The notes beneath the pieces are model-generated. The model made no database searches. It was not told where the DNA came from and saw only the letters and a program-made list of their open reading frames with translations. Below, one piece after another: positions 59,105 to 63,581 of a stretch of 64,000 bases of DNA (the first letter of the stretch is position 1; every line of letters begins with the position of its first letter). Both the position numbers and the translations under genes were made by a program. This DNA is from Leptodactylus fallax (Eukaryota > Chordata > Amphibia > Anura > Leptodactylidae). The stretch is from assembly GCA_947044405.1 (NCBI GenBank), contig CAMRHE010000054.1:3534001-3598000 (forward strand), given 5' to 3'.

Positions 59105-61373
59105 CGTTTGTGTCCCTTTTGACATCTGTTTTTCCCCCCCCCCCTTCATTCTGAGTACACGCAGAGGGAAAAAGGAATTGCAAAGTGGGGACAAACAGAT
59201 TACTATGCGCGGGTAATCCAATATTGTCCATACTTCCATAAGATTTGCTGCAAGTCTGACTTTTTCTCCACCCAAAAGAGCGGGTACCAGACGGAAATGC
59301 TCCAGATGCACACCTGCAAATGGTATTTACAGCCCATTGAAATCAATGGGTTTTAAAACAAACTGTTCAAAATCAGTTTGAGGATTTTGAGACTGTTTCA
59401 AAAACAGATTTGGCACGGAGAACCAAACACTGATGTGAACCCATCCTTACTGTGCCAGAAGGCTAAAGGGCTGGTTCCTGGACTTCAGAAAGTGCCAAGG
59501 CACAAGGGGAATGAGATAAGGAGAATGCTGGCCACAAACATTAGCCCAATAAAGGCACTTAAATTTCTATTTCAGCATACAACAGGTTTACACACTTGCT
59601 GTAGGATTTTTGCAACTCTCTGAAAGAACCTCCAGTGAGGATTCTGATCACTTAATGGTAAGTTGCAGGATCAGATAATTTTCATATATTTACCCTACCT
59701 AGCATACACCTACGGTTTTGAATCTGTCTCACGCTGTCCTGAAGGAATCATCAATAAGGATATATACTCATCATACATAATGCTTTGTTAGTGATTGTTT
59801 TAGATGGAAGATACAATTGTGCGTGTAGGACTTTAGCTCCCTTCTCAACAATAAACAAGACATAAAGCTTCAGTATTGTTTTTCAGTCCATTTCTCTGAA
59901 CCTTTAAAGGATTAGAGCAATTAAATTAAACCAGGAAAAAAAAAAAACAGTACCATGTAGGGCGCCTTCTACACTTTACAAAGATGCCTTTCTTATTCTG
60001 CATTGCAGCTCCATTTTCATAAAAATCAGCATTTTATTCTTATGCAAATTAGCTGAAAATGACTTTAGGAGAGTTTCTTCTGCAGAGTTTTCATTCTCTG
60101 GTCTAGATAATCGTGCTAAATGCCACAGAGCACCTCAGCTATTGCTTGAGCGACATCTTCCAATTTGTCACTTTTTTCAGCAGTTAGGAGCAGTTATCAA
60201 GAGCAGAGAGCCCTGGCAGGAAAGGAAACATCCCTAAAGCCCTTTTCAACTAGTTTGCACAAGAATAAAACCCTGATTTTAATGAAAATGGAGCTGCAAA
60301 GCAGAAGAAAGGCATATTTGTAAAGTGTAGAACCAGCCCTATAAAGGTACTGTCCATTTGATACCAATATTCTCCCTTTAAGCTGACGTGAACTAAGCCT
60401 TACTTACAAGATCATGTATTGATGAAACAAGACTACCTGTCCACTCAACTTGTCCCCCAGACCATCACTCAGAAGACTTAGGCTAGGTTCAGATCTCCGT
60501 AGGAGACTCCGTATCAGATTCTATCTGAAATTCCACCGGTTTCAGAATAAAATTGTTGGAAACCTGACTGACCCCATTATGGCAGAAAAAGAAAAAAATA
60601 AACAGGCCCATAATAATATAGACACCAGCGGCTCCTAACAGACCCCCGCCTGAACAGAGCCTTCTGATAAGCCATGGCATTGAATAAGGAAATAATCGAT
60701 ACTCTCCCATGCAATCCCCTACAGCCCATATCCCTAAAGATTCTGCAGTGATGACATGCCATCGATCACATGATCGCTGCAGCCAGTCCCTGGCCCCAGC
60801 AGTCACATATATAGCACAAACCACTCAGGCCAGCGACTAGCCACAGGGCCAACATGAAGCAGGGAACCAGAGGCAAGTATAGGTTATTGGTTCATCTTAC
60901 ACCACTGCCTAGTGTGACAAAGATTCCTGAAAATCCTTGATAACCCCTTGAAGTTACACATACACTCAATAGATAACTACCAGCATTTTGTGCCAAGTTC
61001 CCTCACAGGTTGTGTTATCAATGGGCAGAGGCACAGAGCAGGCTGGTGGTTACTCAAGTAACCCCGTTCAGTAAGGACAGCGCAACATGCCGCTCTCCTG
61101 CAGCCATGACTACTATACTGAGGAGATTCCCTTCCGGGGGTCACATGACCACCTGAGCCCCTATCAGGCGCTAGCCGGGCTATCTCCGGGCGCCCTGTCA
61201 CACCAGCGCAGGCAGGGTCTCACCTCATCGCCCCACTTCAGCACGTCCTTCTGGCGCTCCTTCACTTTATTGTAAATGTTCAGGAACTGGGTGATGCCAT
61301 GCTGCCGAACATGATCAGCGTACTTCTTGGTTTCTTCCCAGCTCAGAGGGGAGCCGTGAGACAGTAGACCCAT
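19867..61373 (-). CDS. GCLC: Glutamate-cysteine ligase catalytic subunit (16 coding exons)
   Basis: This gene encodes the catalytic subunit of glutamate-cysteine ligase, the ATP-dependent cytosolic enzyme that joins L-glutamate to L-cysteine through the gamma-carboxyl group. This is the first and rate-limiting step of glutathione synthesis; the subunit pairs with the modifier subunit GCLM. I recognised it from [17 protein letters not shown] at the start, [67 protein letters not shown] and the C-terminal [19 protein letters not shown]. Sixteen exons join with consistent phases and GT-AG borders to 1911 nt including TGA (636 residues). No frameshift or internal stop is present. Intron 1 (46194-61223) and intron 7 (27589-38130) are large and transposon-filled. 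Splicing is inferred from sequence and homology, not from transcripts. Confidence 0.97.
21099..21408 (+). mobile_element. hAT-type MITE
   Basis: Starts CAGGGGTGTAACTA and ends TAGTTACGCCACTG (inverted). The 8-bp target duplication is TTTATAGG/TTTATAGA (21091-21098, 21409-21416), one mismatch. It is 310 bp, non-coding and GGGCCC-rich, and inserted in the left arm of the palindromic element. Confidence 0.85.
21439..23068 (+). mobile_element. Tc1/mariner transposon (copy B)
   Basis: TA at 21437-21438 and 23069-23070. Inverted repeats start CAGTACAGACCAAAAGTTTG and run about 270 bp or more. The inner repeat overlaps the 3' end of the transposase frame and is mirrored upstream of its start. It encodes a Tc1 transposase with two stops. 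Antisense to GCLC, in intron 15. Confidence 0.94.
21853..22905 (+). pseudogene. Tc1-family transposase, copy B (two nonsense codons)
   Basis: About 350 codons in one frame from ATG 21853 to the stop at 22905, broken only by TAA at 22384-22386 and TAG at 22642-22644. Two helix-turn-helix regions ([35 protein letters not shown]) are followed by a DDE domain with all three catalytic residues kept: [23 protein letters not shown] and [11 protein letters not shown] basic KRLVWAKEH block precedes the first Asp. Length and motif order are normal for Tc1. Confidence 0.93.
24325..24445 (-). CDS. GCLC: GCLC exon 15 (residues 529-569)
   Basis: It follows [28 protein letters not shown], then [20 protein letters not shown]. 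It ends with G before the donor GTAAGA, which is followed at once by T18. Confidence 0.95.
24527..24630 (-). CDS. GCLC: GCLC exon 14 (residues 494-528)
   Basis: It follows GCAAATAG, preceded by an uninterrupted T run of about 29 on the coding strand. It encodes the variable [19 protein letters not shown] segment, then [15 protein letters not shown]. The donor is GTAATG, phase 0. Confidence 0.93.
25108..25189 (-). CDS. GCLC: GCLC exon 13 (residues 467-494)
   Basis: It follows [28 protein letters not shown], then FKKDISK. It ends with G before GTACAT (phase 1). Confidence 0.94.
25694..25926. mobile_element. Short MITE with ~80-bp inverted repeats (GGCCAAGGCCCCACGTT type)
   Basis: The left end GGCTAAGGCACCAAGTTGCAG mirrors the right end, whose complement reads GGCCAAGGCCCCACGTTACA. 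Pairing continues through GTAGTTTTTTGAGCC and CAGGAGTGG. Non-coding, in GCLC intron 12. Similar end sequence occurs near 58160-58240 and 63550. Confidence 0.65.
26032..26136 (-). CDS. GCLC: GCLC exon 12 (residues 432-466)
   Basis: It follows a long T tract plus AG and encodes [20 protein letters not shown], then [15 protein letters not shown]. The donor is GTAAGT. The acceptor is unusual because a (TA)n microsatellite occupies the region directly upstream of the T tract. Confidence 0.94.
26160..26219. repeat. (TA)n microsatellite flanked by poly-A and poly-T
   Basis: About 28 TA units between A16 (26139-26155 region) and T23, directly upstream (coding sense) of the GCLC exon 12 acceptor. Confidence 0.9.
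26392..26484 (-). CDS. GCLC: GCLC exon 11 (residues 401-431)
   Basis: Ninety-three nt after [27 protein letters not shown], then [11 protein letters not shown]. The donor is GTTAGT, phase 0. Confidence 0.94.
26851..26963 (-). CDS. GCLC: GCLC exon 10 (residues 363-400)
   Basis: It follows GAAACAG, with a T16 tract just upstream on the coding strand. It encodes [20 protein letters not shown] and then [11 protein letters not shown]. The donor is GTAGGT, phase 0. Confidence 0.94.
27215..27353 (-). CDS. GCLC: GCLC exon 9 (residues 317-363)
   Basis: It follows TCTGTAG and encodes [20 protein letters not shown], then a stretch ending [18 protein letters not shown]. It ends with G before GTAAGA (phase 1). 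Confidence 0.94.
27472..27588 (-). CDS. GCLC: GCLC exon 8 (residues 278-316)
   Basis: The acceptor TTTGTAG is followed by ATG GCG ([19 protein letters not shown], then [20 protein letters not shown]). The donor is GTACAT, phase 0. Confidence 0.95.
27969..28114 (+). mobile_element. Short hAT-type MITE with perfect 8-bp target duplication
   Basis: CAGGGGCGTAACTAG to CTTACGCCACTG, with GTAAGGAC at 27961-27968 and 28115-28122. Only 146 bp, probably an internally deleted relative of the 21099-21408 element. In GCLC intron 7. Confidence 0.88.
28231..28708. mobile_element. MITE with TTGCAGACGAC terminal inverted repeats
   Basis: Left end GGCGCCTTGCAGACGACTGTG. The complement of the right end is GGCTAATTGCAGACGACCGTG. 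The interior repeats CAGTGTGC/GCACACTGA motifs. There is no coding sequence and the target duplication is not clear. In GCLC intron 7. Confidence 0.6.
28930..29086. repeat. Family R fragment
   Basis: Reverse-oriented segment with ACATGTCATTTTTACCACACAGTG (as the complement) and a CGATCATGGTGATACC motif, typical of the family R 3' part. It abuts the TTAA of the MITE at 29087. Confidence 0.35.
29087..29756 (-). mobile_element. TTAA-flanked MITE (piggyBac-like), copy 2, inverted
   Basis: TTAA at 29083-29086 and 29757-29760. Reverse-complement relative of 13021-13639 over its whole length, sharing the GACGTAAAAACCCAATGGG end region, GGGTCCTGTAGGACCC hairpin and GGTCATAATAGACCTTTGGG block. Non-coding, GCLC intron 7. 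Confidence 0.72.
29926..32215 (-). pseudogene. L1 ORF2 remnant (copy 2)
   Basis: Endonuclease part with GDFNVVHG and [11 protein letters not shown], then directly reverse-transcriptase motifs [19 protein letters not shown] and FADDVILSL (31431-31655 frame). Further down are a C-terminal Cys/His knuckle ([16 protein letters not shown], near 30240-30290) and WFRTVTG-type C-terminal sequence. Multiple frame changes. The endonuclease-to-RT junction lies near 31850. Confidence 0.82.
32773..33365 (-). pseudogene. L1 ORF1 protein (copy 2, broken)
   Basis: The frame at 33365-33141 carries a coiled coil ([20 protein letters not shown]) and the RRM start ([14 protein letters not shown]). A frame change near 33150 leads to the C-terminal domain ([19 protein letters not shown] at 33130 downward). 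Role as for other L1 ORF1p: RNA chaperone. Low-complexity sequence upstream (33450-34000) belongs to the leader or ORF1 start. Confidence 0.82.
34140..34279. repeat. Homopolymer-rich spacer
   Basis: T14, A23 and C13 runs between the two L1 copies. No gene. Confidence 0.6.
34290..35747 (-). mobile_element. 5'-truncated L1 (ORF2 3' part), minus strand
   Basis: Ten-bp target duplications ATTTAAACTT at 34280-34289 and 35748-35757 enclose a fragment whose poly-A tail appears as the T run beside the left duplication. Minus-strand frames encode L1 ORF2 C-terminal sequence ([20 protein letters not shown] at about 35310-35250; [10 protein letters not shown]). Strongly degraded. In GCLC intron 7. Confidence 0.85.
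35760..36150 (-). repeat. Family R copy, reverse orientation
   Basis: Shares the CTGCAATACTAATGTATTGCAG motif region, CCTTCAATAGG and CCGATCGG/GATCGGT segments with the copies at 11277-12180 and 56510-57330, in reverse. A run of 31 A flanks it. Confidence 0.45.
36151..36740. repeat. hAT-like fragment, (TA)n microsatellite and foldback-MITE fragment
   Basis: CAGGGGTGTAGCATTATCAG at 36180 resembles hAT MITE starts. (TA)n spans about 36419-36475. Sequence at 36530-36690 (CCTAAGGAAAGGAC, GGTCACGTGCAGC, CACCAGGGACAGGAGTGT) is related to the foldback element at 48960-49325. Confidence 0.5.
36741..37015 (-). mobile_element. tRNA-derived SINE (V-SINE-like)
   Basis: Read on the minus strand it starts GGGCAGCACGG. 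It has a pol III A box (GGCTCAGTGGTTAGCAC) and B box (GGTTCAAATCC), then the well-known GTTTGTATGTTCTCCCCGTG and GTGGGTTTCCTCCGGGTA blocks, and ends in an ATAAATAAATA tail. A 6-bp AGATTT duplication flanks it (36735-36740, 37017-37022). Mobilised by LINE proteins. In GCLC intron 7. Confidence 0.85.
37016..38130. other. Intron 7 sequence without identified element
   Basis: AT-rich intronic DNA upstream of exon 8 and downstream of exon 7. No open frame of interest and no recognised transposon; short poly-T tract near 37255-37278. Confidence 0.5.
38131..38205 (-). CDS. GCLC: GCLC exon 7 (residues 253-277)
   Basis: Seventy-five nt after ACATCAG, encoding [19 protein letters not shown] then TICPIV. 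The donor is GTAAGT, phase 0. The following intron, of 10.5 kb, is packed with L1, MITE and SINE copies. Confidence 0.95.
38303..38439 (-). CDS. GCLC: GCLC exon 6 (residues 207-252)
   Basis: The acceptor TATGCAG is followed by TT, completing Ile. The exon encodes [14 protein letters not shown], a slightly variable acidic stretch, then [18 protein letters not shown], one of the most conserved blocks of the family, containing a cysteine pair. The donor is GTATGC. Confidence 0.95.
38521..38579 (-). CDS. GCLC: GCLC exon 5 (residues 187-207)
   Basis: A short 59-nt exon after ACACAG. It encodes [20 protein letters not shown] and ends with A before the donor GTGAGT (phase 1). Confidence 0.94.
38735..39333. 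mobile_element. hAT-like MITE with GGGCGAT ends (candidate)
   Basis: Begins near ACTGGGCGATCAGGACATATC with TTTTACCTCAATTACGATTAA, and ends near TCGATTAATTGTCACAACC. It matches the widespread 'CTGGGCGAT...' vertebrate MITE pattern, as does the fragment at 48907-48970. The ends are not precise. In GCLC intron 4. Confidence 0.45.
39448..39561 (-). CDS. GCLC: GCLC exon 4 (residues 149-187)
   Basis: It follows the acceptor CTTTAG and encodes [19 protein letters not shown], then the [17 protein letters not shown] block. The donor is GTACAT. The exon carries a split Arg codon on the left and a split Ser codon on the right. Confidence 0.94.
39819..41238 (+). mobile_element. hAT-superfamily non-autonomous element (1.4 kb)
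   Basis: Starts CAGTGATGGCGAACCTTTTAG and ends GGTTCGCCAACACGG. The 8-bp target duplication is CCATAGAC/CCACAGAC (39811-39818, 41239-41246), one mismatch. The CAGTGATGGCGAACC end resembles Charlie/OC1-type hAT elements (from memory). The interior has CCCAGTTTAATG repeats shared with 17540-18010 and a 22-bp-stem hairpin near the right end. No transposase frame. Confidence 0.8.
41110..41160. repeat. Subterminal 22-bp-stem hairpin in the hAT element
   Basis: Arms 41110-41131 and 41139-41160 (core CACTAACGGGGAATC / GATTCCCCGTTAGTG) with one mismatch in 22 and a 7-base loop CTGTACC. It sits about 80 bp from the hAT end. Confidence 0.85.
41875..42057 (-). CDS. GCLC: GCLC exon 3 (residues 88-149)
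   Basis: The exon starts with T after TATTTAG, completing the Asn codon split from exon 2. It encodes [16 protein letters not shown] and continues to CTITSFPR. The donor is GTAAAT. Confidence 0.95.
42280..42535. repeat. MITE fragment with GTGAACCTAG-type end
   Basis: GGTTCTCATCTGC at left and GGGCACATGTGAACCTAGCG at right, with CCATTATAGTCTATGGGGGCCGC-like interior. The same style recurs at 39697-41493, 58437-58590, 59270-59450, 60480-60580 and 61868-62125. Confidence 0.45.
43300..45745 (+). mobile_element. CR1/L2-group non-LTR retrotransposon (degraded), antisense to GCLC
   Basis: From about 43595 an APE endonuclease start (WNARSVRNK-like) is readable, then 43865-44797 encodes endonuclease to thumb sequence ([16 protein letters not shown]). 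Reverse transcriptase follows in several frames: [35 protein letters not shown] and [19 protein letters not shown]. The YADD-equivalent is altered (NVDDNQIYL). At least four frame changes. The family is inferred from motif style; L2, CR1 and Rex1 cannot be separated by eye. In GCLC intron 2. Confidence 0.82.
43865..45605 (+). pseudogene. Endonuclease-reverse transcriptase of the CR1/L2-group LINE
   Basis: Readable in fragments 43865-44797, 44673-45116, 45119-45439 and 45183-45605, which overlap in different frames. It would encode the target-nicking and copying protein of the element. The catalytic motif change and frameshifts show that it is inactive. Confidence 0.82.
46081..46193 (-). CDS. 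GCLC: GCLC exon 2 (residues 51-88)
   Basis: The acceptor TTCCCAG is followed by GTG GAG TAT ATG ([20 protein letters not shown]). The exon ends at CCA AA before the donor GTATGT, in phase 2. It is separated from exon 1 by a 15-kb intron. Confidence 0.95.
46384..46416. repeat. Poly-A tract
   Basis: Uninterrupted A run of about 22, followed by sequence leading into the foldback element. Confidence 0.7.
46474..46732. mobile_element. Foldback MITE with ~100-bp arms
   Basis: The left arm (46474-46575) contains AAAGTATGGTAAGCACACAC, CTTACACTTGACAAAAGGGA and GCATCACACTACAATAAAA. The right arm (46626-46732) is its reverse complement with few mismatches. The GAAACGCGTTGTGTGTGC motif in the right arm resembles the arm core of the 20912-23757 palindrome. 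In GCLC intron 1. Confidence 0.8.
46934..46967. repeat. Poly-A tract followed by (AC)n
   Basis: About 34 A residues, then ACACACACAC. Simple repeat in GCLC intron 1. Confidence 0.9.
46990..48900. other. Intron 1 sequence without identified element
   Basis: About 1.9 kb of AT-rich, apparently unique intronic DNA. I see no gene, clear repeat or long open frame. It contains the inverted pair TCCCATACCATAG/CTATGGTATGGGA (about 47558 and 47684). Confidence 0.5.
48960..49325. mobile_element. Foldback MITE (GTCAGGGAAGG ends)
   Basis: Left GTCAGGGAAGGTGAAAAATAA and ACTCCTGTCCCTGGTGC mirror right ATCAGGGACAGGAGAGT and ACTTTTGACCTTCCCTGA. GGTCCAGTCC pairs with GGACTGGACC. The middle (CTTTCCTTAGATTGGTCTCAGCGGTCAC) matches a fragment at 36530-36690. 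Directly left, 48907-48950 carries a GGGCTGGGCGATTATG hAT-like fragment. Confidence 0.65.
49330..50860. other. Intron 1 sequence without identified element
   Basis: AT-rich intronic DNA with no recognised gene or transposon. Short segments such as CCTATCCTGTCAAAATGGG resemble dispersed GGATAGG-type repeats seen at 16790, 39655 and 45820. Confidence 0.4.
50775..50937. repeat. Microsatellites (TC)n, (TA)n, (CA)n
   Basis: CT repeats at about 50770-50788, TA repeats at 50862-50902 and CA repeats at 50917-50937. Confidence 0.9.
51285..51400. repeat. hAT-like MITE fragment
   Basis: CAGTGGCATAACAAGAG followed by GTAGGGCCCCGATGCAAA, the pattern of the complete hAT MITEs at 21099 and 27969. The right end was not found. 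Confidence 0.45.
51833..51912. repeat. DIRS inverted terminal repeat (left)
   Basis: CAGCACCCAGAGAGAGGATC to GCCTCTCCTACCCCTCAGTT, nearly identical to the reverse complement of 55532-55611 (about four to five differences, mostly around TATAAAGAGG and GGGACAGG). Confidence 0.9.
52138..52887 (-). pseudogene. DIRS tyrosine recombinase
   Basis: Minus-strand frame with the first catalytic Arg region [14 protein letters not shown] (near 52690), the H-x-x-R box ([12 protein letters not shown]) and a C-terminal Tyr candidate (TFFRDYRLD). One in-frame TGA (52582-52584) splits the protein; both halves share the frame. The enzyme would join circular cDNA to the target without duplicating it. Confidence 0.88.
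53367..54016 (-). pseudogene. DIRS RNase H region
   Basis: [14 protein letters not shown] (54016-53774 frame) is the RNase H start. RQGGTRS and [17 protein letters not shown] (53723-53367 frame) form its end, followed by DLFSSQSV. The frames are discontinuous. The later sequence (53403-53161) probably belongs to the region between RNase H and the recombinase. Confidence 0.85.
54304..54946 (-). pseudogene. DIRS reverse transcriptase
   Basis: Minus-strand motifs: [50 protein letters not shown], then after a frame change [14 protein letters not shown]. The catalytic box reads IPYLGDS, with the first Asp of the usual YLDD lost, so the enzyme would be inactive. The gag-pol overlap (CAICRTRL) lies at the upstream edge. 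Confidence 0.88.
54915..55160 (-). pseudogene. DIRS gag remnant
   Basis: Ala-rich minus-strand sequence ([19 protein letters not shown]) then [14 protein letters not shown], leading to the ECAICRTRL Cys motif. Only a small part of a normal gag is present. Confidence 0.5.
55532..55611. repeat. DIRS inverted terminal repeat (right)
   Basis: Mirror of 51833-51912. Confidence 0.9.
55904..56234. mobile_element. TAA-flanked MITE (Harbinger-like)
   Basis: TAA at 55901-55903 and 56235-56237. The left end GGCTGTGTTCAGACGG mirrors the right end, whose complement is GGGTATGTTCACAAGG. A 3-bp TWA target is typical of PIF/Harbinger elements. Non-coding, with GATTCGGGAGGAATC and CCGCGG-rich interior. In GCLC intron 1. 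Confidence 0.62.
56510..57340 (+). repeat. Family R copy
   Basis: Shares GGGAGCCTATTGAAGG, ATTACTATACTACTATAGGC, GATCAGACCCCAGGGGTTTCA and CACATTAGGAATCCCTGC with the copy at 11560-12170 in the same order. Non-coding, with C14 and T8 runs. Confidence 0.5.
58005..58084. repeat. (CA)n(TA)n(CA)n microsatellite
   Basis: Compound dinucleotide repeat in GCLC intron 1. Confidence 0.92.
58437..58590. repeat. MITE fragment with GTGAACCTAGCATTAGG end
   Basis: Contains CCATTATAGTCTATGGAGTC, CAGGTCCCCATGCAGACC and CTAGTGTGAACCTAGCATTAG, the family described at 42280-42535. Confidence 0.5.
59058..59101. repeat. (TA)n microsatellite
   Basis: About 22 TA units after A11. Confidence 0.92.
59948..60354. 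mobile_element. Foldback MITE with ~130-bp arms
   Basis: The left arm (59948-60090) with CTACACTTTACAAAGATGCC and GCAGCTCCATTTTCAT pairs with the right arm (60225-60354) with ATGAAAATGGAGCTGC and GGCATATTTGTAAAGTGTAG. The outer ACAGTACC/GGTACTGT also pair. Non-coding; in GCLC intron 1. Confidence 0.8.
61224..61373 (-). CDS. GCLC: GCLC exon 1 (residues 1-50)
   Basis: The exon begins at the ATG (61373-61371) of [17 protein letters not shown] and ends after KWGDE at GAG, followed by the donor GTGAGA. Phase 0. The start is set by alignment to the invariant vertebrate N-terminus MGLLS. Confidence 0.96.
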
Positions 61374-61530
61374 AAGTGCGGCTCCTGTATATGAAGACTG
61401 CAGACCCTGGTACTGTGCACACAGCGAGCGTCGTAACAGTAAAGTCTTATTAGCTCGCTCTTTCTCTCACGCCGGTCTGTCAAAGAGCTCCTCCCACCGC
61501 AGTCTTGTTATTAGGAGGCGGCCGAGAAAC

Positions 61531-61536
61531 CACGTG
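61531..61536. promoter_or_regulatory. E-box CACGTG
   Basis: Canonical palindromic E-box 158 bp upstream of the GCLC ATG. It is the type bound by MYC/MAX and USF/CLOCK bHLH factors. Function here is inferred from position. Confidence 0.45.
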
Positions 61537-61629
61537 ACTCCTGCTATCTTACTGCGCTTCACAGGCTGCAGACTCGCGCTCTCAGGCAGCTGCTCGCCAT
61601 GTGGGCGGGGCCTTGCGTCACTCCCCACC

Positions 61630-61639
61630 GTGACTTGGC
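61630..61639 (+). promoter_or_regulatory. Antioxidant response element core (RTGACnnnGC)
   Basis: GTGACTTGGC matches the NRF2/small-MAF core RTGACnnnGC, 257 bp upstream of the GCLC ATG. GCLC is a classical NRF2 target, so the site is plausible. The flanks do not match the extended consensus fully. Confidence 0.5.
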
Positions 61640-61691
61640 AGTTTTATTACGGGTTGGTTAAGGGAAAGTTAACCCTACCGCTACTGCGTGC

Positions 61692-61701
61692 ATGACGTCG
61701 C
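61692..61701 (+). promoter_or_regulatory. Second ARE core overlapping a CRE-like TGACGTCG
   Basis: ATGACGTCGC fits RTGACnnnGC and also contains TGACGTC, close to the cAMP response element. It lies 62 bp beyond the first ARE core in the same orientation. Confidence 0.45.
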
Positions 61702-61867
61702 TGTATCATATAATTAAGTATGACCGAAAAATGTTATGTGGCGTGACTGTGCAGATTTCTATATGGGCTCTAGCTACTTTTTGACAGTAATAGTTGTGGT
61801 GTCATGTGTACGGTGGTCACCACTACACTAAGTACAATTCTGTTAACCCTGTCAGGACTCTAATGGA

Positions 61868-62125
61868 TTAGGCTAGGTTTCCTTATGCATCAGACAGTAC
61901 AGAAATGGAAAACTGATATAAACTGGGGACGGATCCCTGACTCTAGGTTCACACTAGTGTTCGACTCTCCGTTGTTTGGGTGTGCATGGAGACCCGGAAG
62001 ACAGAGAGCCCAGCCAATAAAAAAAGCGGACACCTGTGTACCCATAAACTATAATCTTTGCAGATTTTAGACGGAATATGCAGTGGAGTCTCCTATGCAG
62101 ACTCAACACAGATGTGAACCTAGCC
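61868..62125. mobile_element. MITE upstream of GCLC (GGCTAGGTT ends)
   Basis: Left TTAGGCTAGGTTTCC and right GATGTGAACCTAGCC form an inverted pair. An internal CTAGGTTCACACTAGTG at 61941 suggests a nested or rearranged copy of the same family. Confidence 0.5.
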
Positions 62126-62167
62126 TTCGGTGACAGACATGAACATACTGTAGTCTGATAGATTCTC

Positions 62168-62480
62168 AGGCTCGGACTGGCCCATCAGGGTACCAATGTG
62201 GGCCCCGGATCCCCACTGCTTTTTTTTTTTTAATAGGCAGTGGAGGTGTGGTAACAACTCCTATTCACTTACCTCTCCCTGCTCCTGGCCAGGGGCCCCC
62301 GTACGCTACACATTATGTCATTGCAGCACACAGGGCCCAGGCTGAAGCGAGAAGAGGAGAGGCCGCGAACAGGAGTGGGGTAAGGTAAGTGATGCAACCA
62401 GGTTCTCCCCCGGTTTTGCGATCCGATTTTAAGAACCACATCACAAAACTGGGGAGAAGTGGCGCCACCGACCCGGTTCT
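62168..62480. repeat. hAT-like fragment (CAGGCTCGGACTGGCCCATC)
   Basis: Starts in the style of hAT MITEs with CGGACTGG...GGGCCCCGG. A T11 tract, GGGGCCCC runs and an inverted AAAACC(G)GGGAGAA segment follow. End not found. Confidence 0.4.
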
Positions 62481-62865
62481 GCTACTAGTAGAGCTTCCTG
62501 CTCTACCACTCACAGACTTGTAGGCCCCATTGAACCTGTGGCTTACAAGCTAAGCTCCAATACTTACCTAACTGCTCTCCGGGACCTCCTGCTTCTTCCT
62601 GCTCTGGGCGCACATGACGTCACAACAGTGCAACCAGAGCAAGAAGTAGTGGGACTGGGGAGCAGACAGGTAAGTAATCACCCAATACTGCTATAGGAGG
62701 GACCAGTGAAGTGAAGTGACTGTTCAGTGACTTTTTGTCTGAATTTAGATGGACTCTGTGCCAGAGGCTACAAATGAAGATTCTGGTGGAGGAGTGAACA
62801 TAACAGATCTGTCTTCAGCTTCCATTCTTTTTTTTTCCTTTGATACCAAATAACACTCATATAAT

Positions 62866-63240
62866 CAGAGGCGTAGCTAGTGGGGGGGGCAGAGGGGGCG
62901 GCTGCCCCGGGCCCAGTGACATTGTAGGGCCCACCCTGGGGCCGCCATTAATACATATTTTACTTTTAACTAGATCGGTGTCTGCAGACACCGATCTAGG
63001 TAAAACGCTTCCTGCAACTTGGTTGTCTTGTAAACCGCAAGCCACTTCAGGCCTGCGGTTTACATGACAACGAGAACACAGTCATCAGAACAGGCGGCGC
63101 AATGACGTCACAACATCGCGCCTCCTACGCTGAGACGCTGACTTCATGTGCGTGGACCCTGCACACAGAGCGTGGGTCAAGAAGAGAAAGCGACGGCTCC
63201 ATTCGTCACGATCGCAGGTAGGTGAGTATAACTTATATAT
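62866..63240. repeat. hAT-like fragment (CAGAGGCGTAGCTAG)
   Basis: CAGAGGCGTAGCTAG then GCTGCCCCGGGCCCAGTG resembles the starts at 21099 and 27969. It contains the inverted pair CTAGATCGGTGTCTG/CAGACACCGATCTAG (62971-63000). Right end not found. Confidence 0.5.
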
Positions 63241-63581
63241 GTTTTGTTTTAGCTTAGTTGTGGGTATTTTAATAGTATAATGGGTTGTTAGGAGGGGGGA
63301 ATTATAACTATAAGGGAGGGGGCATTATGAACATAAGGGGGGTCATTTATATAAGGGTTATTACAGGGTATTATGAATACAAGGGGGGAGGTTATTTATA
63401 TAAGGGGCCATTAGGAGGCATTATGAACATAAGGTTGGTGGTCATTGATATAAGGGGTCATTAGAGGTGCAGTATTTATGTCAGGGGGAATCAGGGGCAT
63501 TATATGAGGGCGCAATTCATTTAATTAAGGTGACACTTGGGCTTTATTAAGACTAAAGCCCCACGTAACTGGCCGCAGCAA

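Larger units (their letters stand above)
61374..61720 (-). promoter_or_regulatory. GCLC: GCLC 5' UTR and proximal promoter (GC-rich, CpG-containing)
   Basis: GC-rich sequence immediately upstream of the GCLC start codon, denser in CpG than the surrounding introns and continuing through exon 1. It contains a GGGAGGAG purine-rich box (coding strand), a CACGTG E-box and two antioxidant-response-element cores. No clear TATA box is seen, so the transcription start cannot be placed. Confidence 0.6.
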
